From contig DAIDTV010000064.1 of assembly GCA_027457005.1 (NCBI GenBank), positions 1-8,436 of the forward strand: 8,436 nt of DNA. The letters run 5' to 3'. The notes beneath the pieces are model-generated. The model was not told the origin of the DNA. It searched no databases and saw only the letters and a list, made by a program, of their open reading frames with translations. The stretch is from Chloroflexota bacterium. Lineage in GTDB: Bacteria > Chloroflexota > Limnocylindria > Limnocylindrales > CSP1-4. This document shows positions 1 through 4,617 of the stretch, piece by piece; position 1 is the first letter of the stretch, and each line of letters opens with the position of its first letter. The position numbers and the translations under genes are program-made.

Positions 1-1
1 C

Positions 2-607
2 TGGGGTCGCGTGGAGCTCTGGTGGGGCGACGACAGGTTCGTCCCGTTCGACCACCCCCAGTCGAACGTGGGCCTGGTGCAGGACACGCTCCTGGACCGG
101 GAATCGGGGATCGCGATCCCCGCAGGCAACGTCCATCCGTTCCCCATCCCCGAGGCCGACACGGCCGGAGAGGGGCCCGCGTGGTGCGCCGCGCGGTACG
201 CGGAGGGGCTGCTGGCGGCCCTGCCCCTCGACGCCCGCGGGCTCCCGGTCTTCGACCTGGTGCTGCTCGGCGTGGGGCCGGACGGCCACTTCCTGTCGTG
301 CTTCCCCGGCAGCCCGCTGGTGGACGCACCGGCGCCGCCGATCTGCGCAGGCGTGCCGGCTCCCACCACCGCGAGTCCGCACATCCCGCGGGTCACCTGC
401 TCCCCGCGGCTCACCGAGAATGCCCGGGACGTCCTCGTGATGGTGGCCGGCGCGGCCAAGGCGGCGATCGTGGCGGCGGTGCTGGCGGGGGCGCGTGACC
501 CGCATCGGTACCCGTCGCAGCTCGCGGCGCGCGAGGGCGCGACCTGGCTGCTGGATTCCTCCGCCGCAGCGGGGTTGCCGGAGGAAGTGCGGGCCCCGGG
601 CGGCTGA
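2..607 (+). CDS. pgl: 6-phosphogluconolactonase, 5'-truncated by window edge
   Basis: Hydrolyses 6-phosphogluconolactone to 6-phosphogluconate, the second step of the oxidative pentose phosphate pathway, in the cytosol. Counting from the GTG codon at 11, the diagnostic motifs are WWGDDR (residues 4-9, the W-G-D-E-R substrate loop), SN at 18-19, the active-site block GVGPDGH with His93 followed by FLSCFPG, PRVT (126-129), AGAAKA with Lys150, and the C-terminal TWLLD (178-182). The frame is open to the first bases of the window and codes W-G-R before the GTG. That matches the family's usual residues ahead of WGDER, so the GTG is internal and the first part of the protein (perhaps 50-60 residues) lies outside the window. 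Family members are normally about 230-260 residues. The FLSCFPG variant replaces the commoner TASLFPG, but the catalytic His is kept. The gene converges on the PAP2 gene. It may belong to a pentose phosphate operon further upstream, but no neighbour shows this. Confidence 0.93.
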   Translation, partial: WGRVELWWGDDRFVPFDHPQSNVGLVQDTLLDRESGIAIPAGNVHPFPIPEADTAGEGPAWCAARYAEGLLAALPLDARGLPVFDLVLLGVGPDGHFLSCFPGSPLVDAPAPPICAGVPAPTTASPHIPRVTCSPRLTENARDVLVMVAGAAKAAIVAAVLAGARDPHRYPSQLAAREGATWLLDSSAAAGLPEEVRAPGG

Positions 608-707
608 CCCGGGGCGCCTGACCATGCCGAGGCGGCCGGCCCGGAGCGACTGAGCGGGCTGAGGCGGCCGGGGCACGGCACGGCCTGAGCACGGCACGGC
701 CGCGGCA
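608..707. repeat. Convergent intergenic spacer with short direct repeats
   Basis: This 100-bp gap between two converging genes contains two small direct repeats. GAGGCGGCCGG occurs at 629-639 and again at 661-671, with a third GGCGGCC at 711-717 just inside the PAP2 gene. GCACGGCACGGCC occurs at 673-685 and 689-701, a 16-bp period. The G+C-rich inverted possibilities (GGCCGG and CCGGCC) could help terminate transcription from both sides, but there is no T-tract. I see no gene or promoter here. Confidence 0.45.
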
Positions 708-1271
708 TCAGGCGGCCAGGGCCTCCCCCAGCCGGGGCGCGACCGCCGTCCACGCCAGGGTGACCACCCAGGCCACCACGAGCCCGAGGACGGCCGCGCC
801 GAAGATGTCGTCGAGCCAGTGCACGCCCGCCACCACGCGGGCGATGCCAACCGCCGCCACGATCACGACGGTCACGGCCCTGGACCGGCTCCCCACTCGC
901 GCGGCGAGCATCGCCATGCCGCCGCTCACGTGGTCGCTAGGGAAGCTCGCGTCGGCGGCGTGCGGGAAGAGCGGCGCCTGTCCGAGCAGCACGAACGGGC
1001 GGGTCTCGGGGAGCAGGAGCCCCGCCACGTGGGCGATCACGAGCGCGATGGCCACCGCCGCGATGCCGGGCGCGATGCGGATGCAGGTCGCGATCACTCG
1101 TTCGCGCGGCGTGCCCGAGGCAGCCCACAGAGCCCCCAGGCCCACCGCGAGGATCGCCAGGACGATTCCGTACTGCGCGATCCCGGCGACCACGTGGCCG
1201 GCCACCGCCGGCGCCGTGGCGTCCCAGCGAAGGAACGTGGGCTCGATGGCGCGGCTGAGGGGATCGGGCAT
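708..1271 (-). CDS. PAP2-family membrane phosphatase (undecaprenyl-diphosphatase/BcrC-like)
   Basis: Integral membrane phosphatase of the type 2 phosphatidic acid phosphatase superfamily, 187 residues, a normal size. Signature motifs appear in order: ETRPF (Arg91-Pro92), PSDH (111-114, with Ser112 and His114), and R-x5-H-x3-D (Arg145, His151, Asp155). His151 is the expected phospho-acceptor nucleophile, with His114 as acid/base. The lysine of the full K-x6-RP first motif is absent (Gly84), as in several BcrC/YbjG-like enzymes. Hydrophobic segments lie near 28-50, 63-86, 115-125, 132-150 and 155-177, placing the active site at the outer membrane face. The ATG at 1269-1271 is preceded by AGGAGGA (1277-1283), which fixes the start. 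Likely substrates are undecaprenyl diphosphate (cell-wall lipid recycling) or phosphatidate-type lipids. The sequence does not distinguish these. It lies 114 bp downstream of the co-oriented secreted repeat protein. Confidence 0.85.
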   Translation of the reverse strand: MPDPLSRAIEPTFLRWDATAPAVAGHVVAGIAQYGIVLAILAVGLGALWAASGTPRERVIATCIRIAPGIAAVAIALVIAHVAGLLLPETRPFVLLGQAPLFPHAADASFPSDHVSGGMAMLAARVGSRSRAVTVVIVAAVGIARVVAGVHWLDDIFGAAVLGLVVAWVVTLAWTAVAPRLGEALAA

Positions 1272-1305
1272 GGTGCTCCTCCTGCAGGACGGGGAACGCC
1301 AGTAT

Positions 1306-1317
1306 CCCGCAGGCGGG
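1306..1317. other. Small hairpin CCCGC-AG-GCGGG
   Basis: A perfect short inverted repeat (1306-1310 with 1313-1317) directly beyond the larger 14-bp inverted repeat. In the minus direction, which serves the secreted repeat gene, it would be a second stem after the first. It could reinforce termination, but it is short enough to occur by chance in such GC-rich DNA. Confidence 0.3.
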
Positions 1318-1379
1318 TCGCGGGCCGGTGAGGATGCGGTGAAGTGTTCGCAACAGCTCCCGCCGTCACCGGCCCGCGA
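1318..1379 (-). terminator. 14-bp perfect inverted repeat after the secreted repeat gene
   Basis: TCGCGGGCCGGTGA (1318-1331) is matched exactly by its complement TCACCGGCCCGCGA (1366-1379), with a 34-nt loop. The right arm begins six bases beyond the stop codon of the minus-strand secreted protein gene. This is the usual place for a terminator or a 3' stabilising stem. There is no T-run, as is common in very GC-rich genomes, so a Rho-assisted or mRNA-protecting role is equally possible. It also lies upstream of the PAP2 gene and so may separate the two transcription units. Confidence 0.6.
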
Positions 1380-1385
1380 GAGTGG

Positions 1386-2438
1386 TCAGCGGCGCCGGGG
1401 CGCCGTCGAGAGGATCGTGCCGGCCACGATCGAGGCGGCACCGAGGCCCAGGATCAGGACGAGCAGCGGCGGCACCCCGCCCGGTCCTCCGTTGGTCTGG
1501 CCGCCCGCCGCACTGGTCGGCGGCAGTGACGCGCTCGCCGCCGGAGAGGCGCTCGGCGTGCTCGTGGCCACGGCCGCGGCCGCCAGCGCCACGTGCCACA
1601 CCCCGCCGAGAGCGGCGATCCCCTCGCCGTTGGTCTGACCGGCGGCCGTGTCATGGGCGAAGTAGTAGACGGGGTGCCCGTCGTACGTGACCTGCGTGGT
1701 CCCGTCCGCGCGAACGAACGTGCCGAAGGTACCCGTCGCTCCCGCGGCGCCCGTCACCGACCCGCCCGGCGCCACCAGCAGCGGCGGCCAGTTCACGAGG
1801 CAGGGCCCGCTGCAGGCCGGCGCGGAGGTCGACTCGGACGAGAGCGTGTAGAGGGCGTGCCCGCTGGGTCCGGTCAGGTACGCACCGAGCGTCGCGCTCG
1901 TGGCGACCCCGACCTGGATTCCGGACGGCGCGCCGGAGAGGGCCGCGACCTGCCAGATGCCTCCCAGGGCCTTGATCCCCTGTCCGTTGGTCTGGCCGGC
2001 GGACGCGTCCTTGCTGAAGTAGTAGAGCGCCCGGCCGTCGTAGGTGACCTGGGTGGCCCCGGTATCCGCGCGCGTGAAGGTCGACAGCGTGCCGGTCGCT
2101 CCGGACGGGCCCGTTACGGTGCCTCCCGGAGCCACCAGGAGCGGGGGCCAGAAGGAAAGACACTGGCCGGTGCAGGCGCTGCCGCCGGTCGGGTCCGACG
2201 AGAGCGTGTACAGGGTGAGCCCGGACGGGCCGGTGAGGTAAGAGCCGAGCGTCGCGCTCGTGCCGGCACCCAGCTGCAGGCTGGACGGCACGGGCGTTAC
2301 GGTCGGGGAAGCGCTCGGCGCCGGGCTGCCGTACGAGACGGCATCCACCCCGGCCGCCGACCAGGACGCGATGACGATGAGCAGGGACGCGAACAGCCCG
2401 GGCAGAGCCAGGCGACGGGTCCACCGGGAGTGGTGCAT
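1386..2438 (-). CDS. Secreted two-repeat protein (COG4315/PF03640 type), membrane/wall anchored
   Basis: 350 residues. Residues 1-35 form a Sec signal peptide (Arg-rich start, then a hydrophobic core at 11-27) with no lipobox cysteine. After a Ser/Pro linker there are two copies of the secreted repeat of unknown function (54-165 and 174-285, exactly 120 residues apart). Each has a CxxxC pair (C89/C93 and C209/C213) before WPPLLVAPGG, and the family's YxFxxD motif (Y139-F141-D144 and Y258-F260-D263). The tail has a Ser/Pro/Ala linker, LPPTS (305-309), a membrane helix (about 323-343) and PRRR at the end, which resembles a cell-wall sorting signal. The ATG at 2436-2438 was chosen because GAGGAG lies nine bases upstream and the signal peptide starts there. 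An in-frame ATG at 2504 would add 22 residues ahead of the signal. The family's function is unknown. The paired cysteines suggest disulphides or ligand binding, which is inference. Confidence 0.85.
   Translation of the reverse strand: MHHSRWTRRLALPGLFASLLIVIASWSAAGVDAVSYGSPAPSASPTVTPVPSSLQLGAGTSATLGSYLTGPSGLTLYTLSSDPTGGSACTGQCLSFWPPLLVAPGGTVTGPSGATGTLSTFTRADTGATQVTYDGRALYYFSKDASAGQTNGQGIKALGGIWQVAALSGAPSGIQVGVATSATLGAYLTGPSGHALYTLSSESTSAPACSGPCLVNWPPLLVAPGGSVTGAAGATGTFGTFVRADGTTQVTYDGHPVYYFAHDTAAGQTNGEGIAALGGVWHVALAAAAVATSTPSASPAASASLPPTSAAGGQTNGGPGGVPPLLVLILGLGAASIVAGTILSTAPRRR
1584..1919 (-). repeat. Second copy of the internal 120-residue repeat
   Basis: Encodes residues 174-285 of the secreted protein. 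It aligns without gaps over its first half to the first copy (1944-2279): same SATLGxYLTGPSG block, same CxxxC plus WPPLLVAPGG block, same QVTYDG, YYF and AGQTNG blocks. Nucleotide similarity is also obvious (for example CCGTTGGTCTGRCC at 1627-1640 and 1984-1997), so this is an in-gene duplication. Confidence 0.85.
1944..2279 (-). repeat. First copy of the internal 120-residue repeat
   Basis: Encodes residues 54-165 of the secreted protein and pairs with the copy at 1584-1919. It carries C89, C93, W97 and the Y139-F141-D144 motif. A one-residue difference near the ADTGATQ stretch (against ADGTTQ) is offset by an extra residue earlier in the second copy's partner region, so overall spacing stays close to 120 residues. 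Confidence 0.82.
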
Positions 2439-2447
2439 CGGGCGGGA

Positions 2448-2453
2448 CTCCTC
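2448..2453 (-). promoter_or_regulatory. Ribosome binding site fixing the secreted-protein start
   Basis: Read on the minus strand this is GAGGAG, nine bases before the ATG at 2438. No comparable site precedes the longer in-frame ATG at 2504, so the shorter form starting at the signal peptide is preferred. Confidence 0.7.
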
Positions 2454-2488
2454 TGACCCTGCGGGCGGCCACACGGGACGTGGCAGCT

Positions 2489-2500
2489 CCGCCATGGCGG
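2489..2500. promoter_or_regulatory. 12-bp perfect palindrome in divergent spacer
   Basis: CCGCCATGGCGG reads the same on both strands. It sits in the 148-bp gap between the divergent secreted-protein and glycosylase genes, with a smaller inverted repeat GCCAC/GTGGC at 2468-2484 and another palindrome TTCGCGAA at 2548-2555 nearby. Any could be an operator, but GC-rich palindromes of this size are not rare in such DNA, so this is only a candidate. Confidence 0.3.
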
Positions 2501-2547
2501 GCATACGTCGGCGCGGGGGAGGTCGGTTTCACCGGGCCACCACCGGC

Positions 2548-2576
2548 TTCGCGAAATGGCGCGGGCCGGGTACCAT
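2548..2576 (+). promoter_or_regulatory. Possible promoter for the glycosylase gene, nearly leaderless
   Basis: TTCGCG (2548-2553), a 17-bp spacer and TACCAT (2571-2576) match the sigma-70 hexamers at three and four of six positions. The -10-like box ends ten bases before the ATG at 2587 and no Shine-Dalgarno sequence is present. Transcription would therefore start a few bases from, or at, the start codon, a leaderless arrangement common in high-GC Gram-positives. Confidence 0.28.
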
Positions 2577-2586
2577 CGGCCGCACC

Positions 2587-3234
2587 ATGAAAGCCCCCGA
2601 CCGGCTCGTCTACACGGGCGACGACGAGGCCGACCGACTCCTTGCCCGCGACCCGCTGGCGCTGTTGATCGGGTTCACACTCGACCAGCAGGTTCCACTC
2701 CAGAAGGCGTTCATCGGCCCGTACGAACTGCAGCGGCGGCTGGGTGCCCCGCTGGACGCGGTCCGCATCGCGGGGATGGACCCTGGTGAGCTGGCGAGCG
2801 TGTTCGCCGAACGTCCCGCGCTGCACCGCTTTCCGGGCGCCATGGCGGCCCGGGTGCAGGCGCTCTGCTCCACCGTCGCGTCCTCCTACGGCGGCGATGC
2901 GGCGCGCGTCTGGCTGCAGGCTGCGGACGGCCCCGATCTGCGATCCCGGCTGCTGGGGCTGCCCGGCATCGGGGAGATGAAGGCCGGGACCATCGCGGCT
3001 GTGCTGGCCCGCCGCTTCGGACTGGAGCTTCCGGGGCTCGAGGCCGTGCTCCCCGACCACCCCACCCTGGGCGACGTCGATTCCCCCGAGGCGCTCGCCG
3101 CGTACCAGGCCGGGAAGCGGGCCCACAAGGCGGCCCTGCGGGCCGGCCTGCACGAGGGCGACGCGGGTCGCGCCGCGATGAGTTCCACGGACCGGCGCAC
3201 AACTCGACCGCGCTCCCGGCCTCGTTCGGATTAG
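2587..3234 (+). CDS. HhH-GPD-fold base-excision-repair-like protein
   Basis: 215 residues, similar to the small HhH-GPD subfamily annotated in Actinobacteria as an uncharacterised base excision DNA repair protein (TIGR03252-like). Recognisable blocks are DPLALLIGFTLDQQVPLQKA (22-41, the helical LxQQ region shared with Nth/AlkA enzymes), FAERPALHRFP (73-83), DAARVW (104-109), and the helix-hairpin-helix LLGLPGIGEMKAG (122-134), which should bind the DNA backbone. There are no C-terminal iron-sulphur cysteines. The catalytic Lys position of Nth is Met131 here (the lysine is one later, Lys132), and no VDTH-like aspartate follows. Activity is therefore unproven. The C-terminal 25 residues are Arg/Ser/Thr-rich and probably disordered. 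The frame is open far upstream, but the ATG at 2587 was chosen because homology begins there. No ribosome site is visible. It converges on the HPr gene. Confidence 0.8.
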   Translation: MKAPDRLVYTGDDEADRLLARDPLALLIGFTLDQQVPLQKAFIGPYELQRRLGAPLDAVRIAGMDPGELASVFAERPALHRFPGAMAARVQALCSTVASSYGGDAARVWLQAADGPDLRSRLLGLPGIGEMKAGTIAAVLARRFGLELPGLEAVLPDHPTLGDVDSPEALAAYQAGKRAHKAALRAGLHEGDAGRAAMSSTDRRTTRPRSRPRSD

Positions 3235-3339
3235 GGGCCGGCCCCGGAGGTCCGAGCGAGCGCAGGAACTGGGGCGCGCGCGGCGGACAGGGACCGGGAC
3301 CGCGCGCCGCCGACCGCGAGCGGTTAGAGCCGCGCCCGG
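3235..3339. terminator. Convergent GC-rich stems between glycosylase and HPr genes
   Basis: The perfect palindrome GGGGCCGGCCCC (3234-3245) overlaps the glycosylase stop codon. GGCGCGCG (3273-3280) pairs with CGCGCGCC (3301-3308) across a 20-nt loop. Either strand could fold these stems, so the spacer may serve as a two-way terminator for the converging genes. There are no T-tracts, so efficiency cannot be judged. I see no open reading frame that deserves a call. Confidence 0.45.
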
Positions 3340-3621
3340 CTACTCCAGGGGCTCGCCGATACCGGATCGCACGAGCTCGGAGAGCGACGCGATCGCCCCG
3401 GCCTCATCCTCGCCGTCCGCCGTGATGCGCACGAGGTGCCCCTGTTTCACGCCGGCCGCGAGCATGGTCAGGATGCTCTTGGCGTCCCCCGGCGCCGTGC
3501 CCCGGGTCAGGTTCTGGATCTGGACGCGCGAGCGGAACCCCGCCGCCGTCTTCACGAAGATCGACGCCGGGCGCGCGTGCAGCCCCGACGGGTTCCGGAC
3601 TTCCAGCTCGACCGCCTCCAC
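3340..3621 (-). CDS. ptsH: PTS phosphocarrier protein HPr
   Basis: Small cytosolic phosphocarrier that takes phosphate from PEP-charged Enzyme I and passes it to EIIA proteins. It is 93 residues, close to the usual 85-90. The active-site block NPSGLHARPAS places His15 as the phosphorylated residue, with Arg17 next to it. Ser49 in DAKSILTMLAAG corresponds to the regulatory Ser46 that HPr kinase modifies in Firmicutes. Whether that kinase exists here is unknown. The start is the GTG at 3619-3621: GGGAGGA lies five bases upstream and the HPr fold begins there. The frame can be extended to a TTG at 3693, but this would run through the promoter region and add a non-homologous Arg-rich leader. The gene is divergent from the fructose operon and shares its 180-bp control region, so it is probably the HPr serving that PTS (an FPr-like role) and may be co-regulated. 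Confidence 0.93.
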   Translation of the reverse strand: MEAVELEVRNPSGLHARPASIFVKTAAGFRSRVQIQNLTRGTAPGDAKSILTMLAAGVKQGHLVRITADGEDEAGAIASLSELVRSGIGEPLE

Positions 3622-3626
3622 GTGCG

Positions 3627-3633
3627 TCCTCCC
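3627..3633 (-). promoter_or_regulatory. Ribosome binding site deciding the HPr GTG start
   Basis: On the minus strand this reads GGGAGGA, five bases before the GTG at 3621. It is the main evidence for the 93-residue form over the longer TTG-initiated frame. Confidence 0.75.
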
Positions 3634-3699
3634 GGGGCCTGCCCCTGCTCGTCTCTGCGCGTTAGTGCGCACATGTCGCTTGAACTTGCGCAATACCGC

Positions 3700-3727
3700 T
3701 TGACATCTGCGCGGATCACGCTATCAT
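3700..3727 (+). promoter_or_regulatory. Sigma-70-type promoter of the fructose operon
   Basis: TTGACA (3700-3705, perfect -35) is separated by 16 bp from TATCAT (3722-3727, five of six matches to the -10). The expected transcription start is near 3734, giving a leader of about 68 nt before the regulator ATG at 3802. The surrounding region is noticeably less GC-rich than the rest of the window. The -35 lies inside the second operator unit and the -10 overlaps the CATGCGCATG palindrome, so a bound repressor would block polymerase. Confidence 0.75.
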
Positions 3728-3746
3728 GCGCATGACTGAGCGTCAA
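3718..3746 (-). promoter_or_regulatory. Possible divergent promoter for HPr
   Basis: On the minus strand TTGACG (3746 to 3741, five of six -35 matches) is followed after 17 bp by TAGCGT (3723 to 3718, three of six -10 matches). It would overlap the fructose-operon promoter face to face and lie inside the same TGCGCA array, giving shared control. The weak -10 keeps this tentative. Confidence 0.33.
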
Positions 3747-3801
3747 TACGCAATCGCAGTGCTCGCCACGAGCAGATCCAGAGCGGGGAGGTTCCACCAC
3801 G

Positions 3802-4617
3802 ATGATGACCGCGGAACGCCGCCGGCAGATCCTGGACGTGCTCGCGACCGACGCACGCGCCGAGGTCCCGGCCCTGGCCCTCCGCTTCGGCGTCTCCGAA
3901 TCCACCATCCGGCGCGACCTCCAGGTGCTCTCGCAGGATGGTGCGGTCGAGCGTACACGCGGAGGGGCCGTGCCATCCAGCCGCTTCGAGCCTTCCTTCG
4001 GGGAGAAGGAGACGGCGAACCGAGCGCAGAAGGTGTCGATCGCGCGGGCCGCCGCCGAGCTGGTGCAGCCCGGCCAGACCGTGTTCCTGGACGCAGGCAC
4101 CAGCACCCTCGAGCTGGCCCGGGTCCTGCGCACGCGGACGGACGTGACGGTTGCCACCAACTCCATCCCGATCGCGGTCGAGCTCGCGCAGCACCTCCGG
4201 CTGGTCATCACCGGCGGCCAGGTGAAGGAGCGGACCCTGGCGCTGGTCGGACCGCTGGCCGAACGGGCGATCGAGCAGATGCATGTCGACATCGCCTTCC
4301 TCGGCATGAACGGCGTCGCCGCCGGGGCCGGGTTGACCACGCCCACCTGGGAGGAGGCCGCGACCAAGGCTCGCATGATCGCGGCCGGGCGCACGGCCAT
4401 TGTGCTGGCCGACAGCAGCAAGCTCGGCGCCGTGAGCTTCGCCCGGGTCGCCGGCCTGGACGAGGTCGACCTCCTCGTGACCGACGAAGGCGCGCCGGCC
4501 GGCGAGGTCGAGGCGCTCCAGGCAGCCGGACTGCGGGTGCGGGCCGTGCCCGCGGGCGGCATCACGGCGGCGACGGGCACGGCGCCCGGCCAGACTCGAT
4601 CGGAGGAGGACGCGTGA
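3802..4617 (+). CDS. fruR: DeoR-family transcriptional regulator of the fructose operon
   Basis: 271 residues, typical for a DeoR/GlpR-type sugar-phosphate-responsive repressor. The N-terminal winged HTH spans about 5-57, beginning ERRRQILDVL. Its recognition helix is in VSESTIRRDLQVL (31-43), and the RTRGGAV wing follows (51-57). The C-terminal sensor domain shows DAGTST (97-102), the ITGGQV turn (136-141), the FLGMNGV block (166-172), TTP with Lys189, and ADSSK (203-207), all standard for sugar-phosphate binding. The ATG at 3802 follows GGGGAGG (3785-3791). A second ATG at 3805 is possible. The stop codon overlaps the next start (TGATG), so it is translationally coupled to fruK. The fru assignment rests on the operon. 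Fructose 1-phosphate or fructose 1,6-bisphosphate is the expected effector, but the sequence alone cannot show this. It probably represses its own operon, and perhaps HPr, through the TGCGCA array. Confidence 0.88.
   Translation: MMTAERRRQILDVLATDARAEVPALALRFGVSESTIRRDLQVLSQDGAVERTRGGAVPSSRFEPSFGEKETANRAQKVSIARAAAELVQPGQTVFLDAGTSTLELARVLRTRTDVTVATNSIPIAVELAQHLRLVITGGQVKERTLALVGPLAERAIEQMHVDIAFLGMNGVAAGAGLTTPTWEEAATKARMIAAGRTAIVLADSSKLGAVSFARVAGLDEVDLLVTDEGAPAGEVEALQAAGLRVRAVPAGGITAATGTAPGQTRSEEDA

Larger units (their letters stand above)
3666..3752. promoter_or_regulatory. Phased tandem TGCGCA boxes, candidate FruR operator array
   Basis: TGCGCA occurs at 3666-3671, 3687-3692 and 3727-3732. 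Single-mismatch copies are TGCGCG at 3708-3713 and TACGCA at 3747-3752. Box-to-box steps are 21, 21, 19 and 20 bp, about two helical turns each, so all boxes face the same side of the DNA. The first two units share a longer pattern, TGCGCA followed after 4-5 bases by CGCTTGA (3677-3683 and 3697-3703). Three boxes lie in small palindromes: GTGCGCAC (3665-3672), TTGCGCAA (3686-3693) and CATGCGCATG (3725-3734). The array brackets the fructose-operon -35 and -10 boxes. DeoR-family repressors typically bind repeated sites near their own promoters, so the adjacent regulator is the likely ligand. That assignment is inference. Confidence 0.65.

Noticed and set aside
760..1638. 292-codon plus-strand frame opposite PAP2 and the secreted protein
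   Set aside because: Thr/Ala/Arg-rich antisense translation. The minus strand has PAP2 motifs and a signal peptide with proper ribosome sites.
2439..2504. Longer start (ATG at 2504) for the secreted protein
   Set aside because: It would put 22 polar residues before the signal peptide and has no good ribosome site, while the ATG at 2438 has GAGGAG nine bases upstream.
1651..3153. 500-codon minus-strand frame spanning the secreted protein and the glycosylase gene
   Set aside because: It crosses two genes of opposite orientation in the wrong frame, with low-complexity Arg/Gly/Ala translation and no motif.
3622..3693. 24-residue N-terminal extension of HPr from a TTG
   Set aside because: HPr homology begins at the GTG at 3621, which has an ideal ribosome site. 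The extension runs into the operator array.
3735..3801. Riboswitch or attenuator in the fructose-operon leader
   Set aside because: The leader is only about 68 nt and shows no strong stem pair or T-tract. Control is better explained by the TGCGCA array.
3726..4616. Upstream extension of fruK as a 604-residue protein
   Set aside because: The extra 297 residues lie out of frame over fruR and are Arg/Gly/Pro-rich. Homology starts exactly at the ATG at 4617, which has its own ribosome site.
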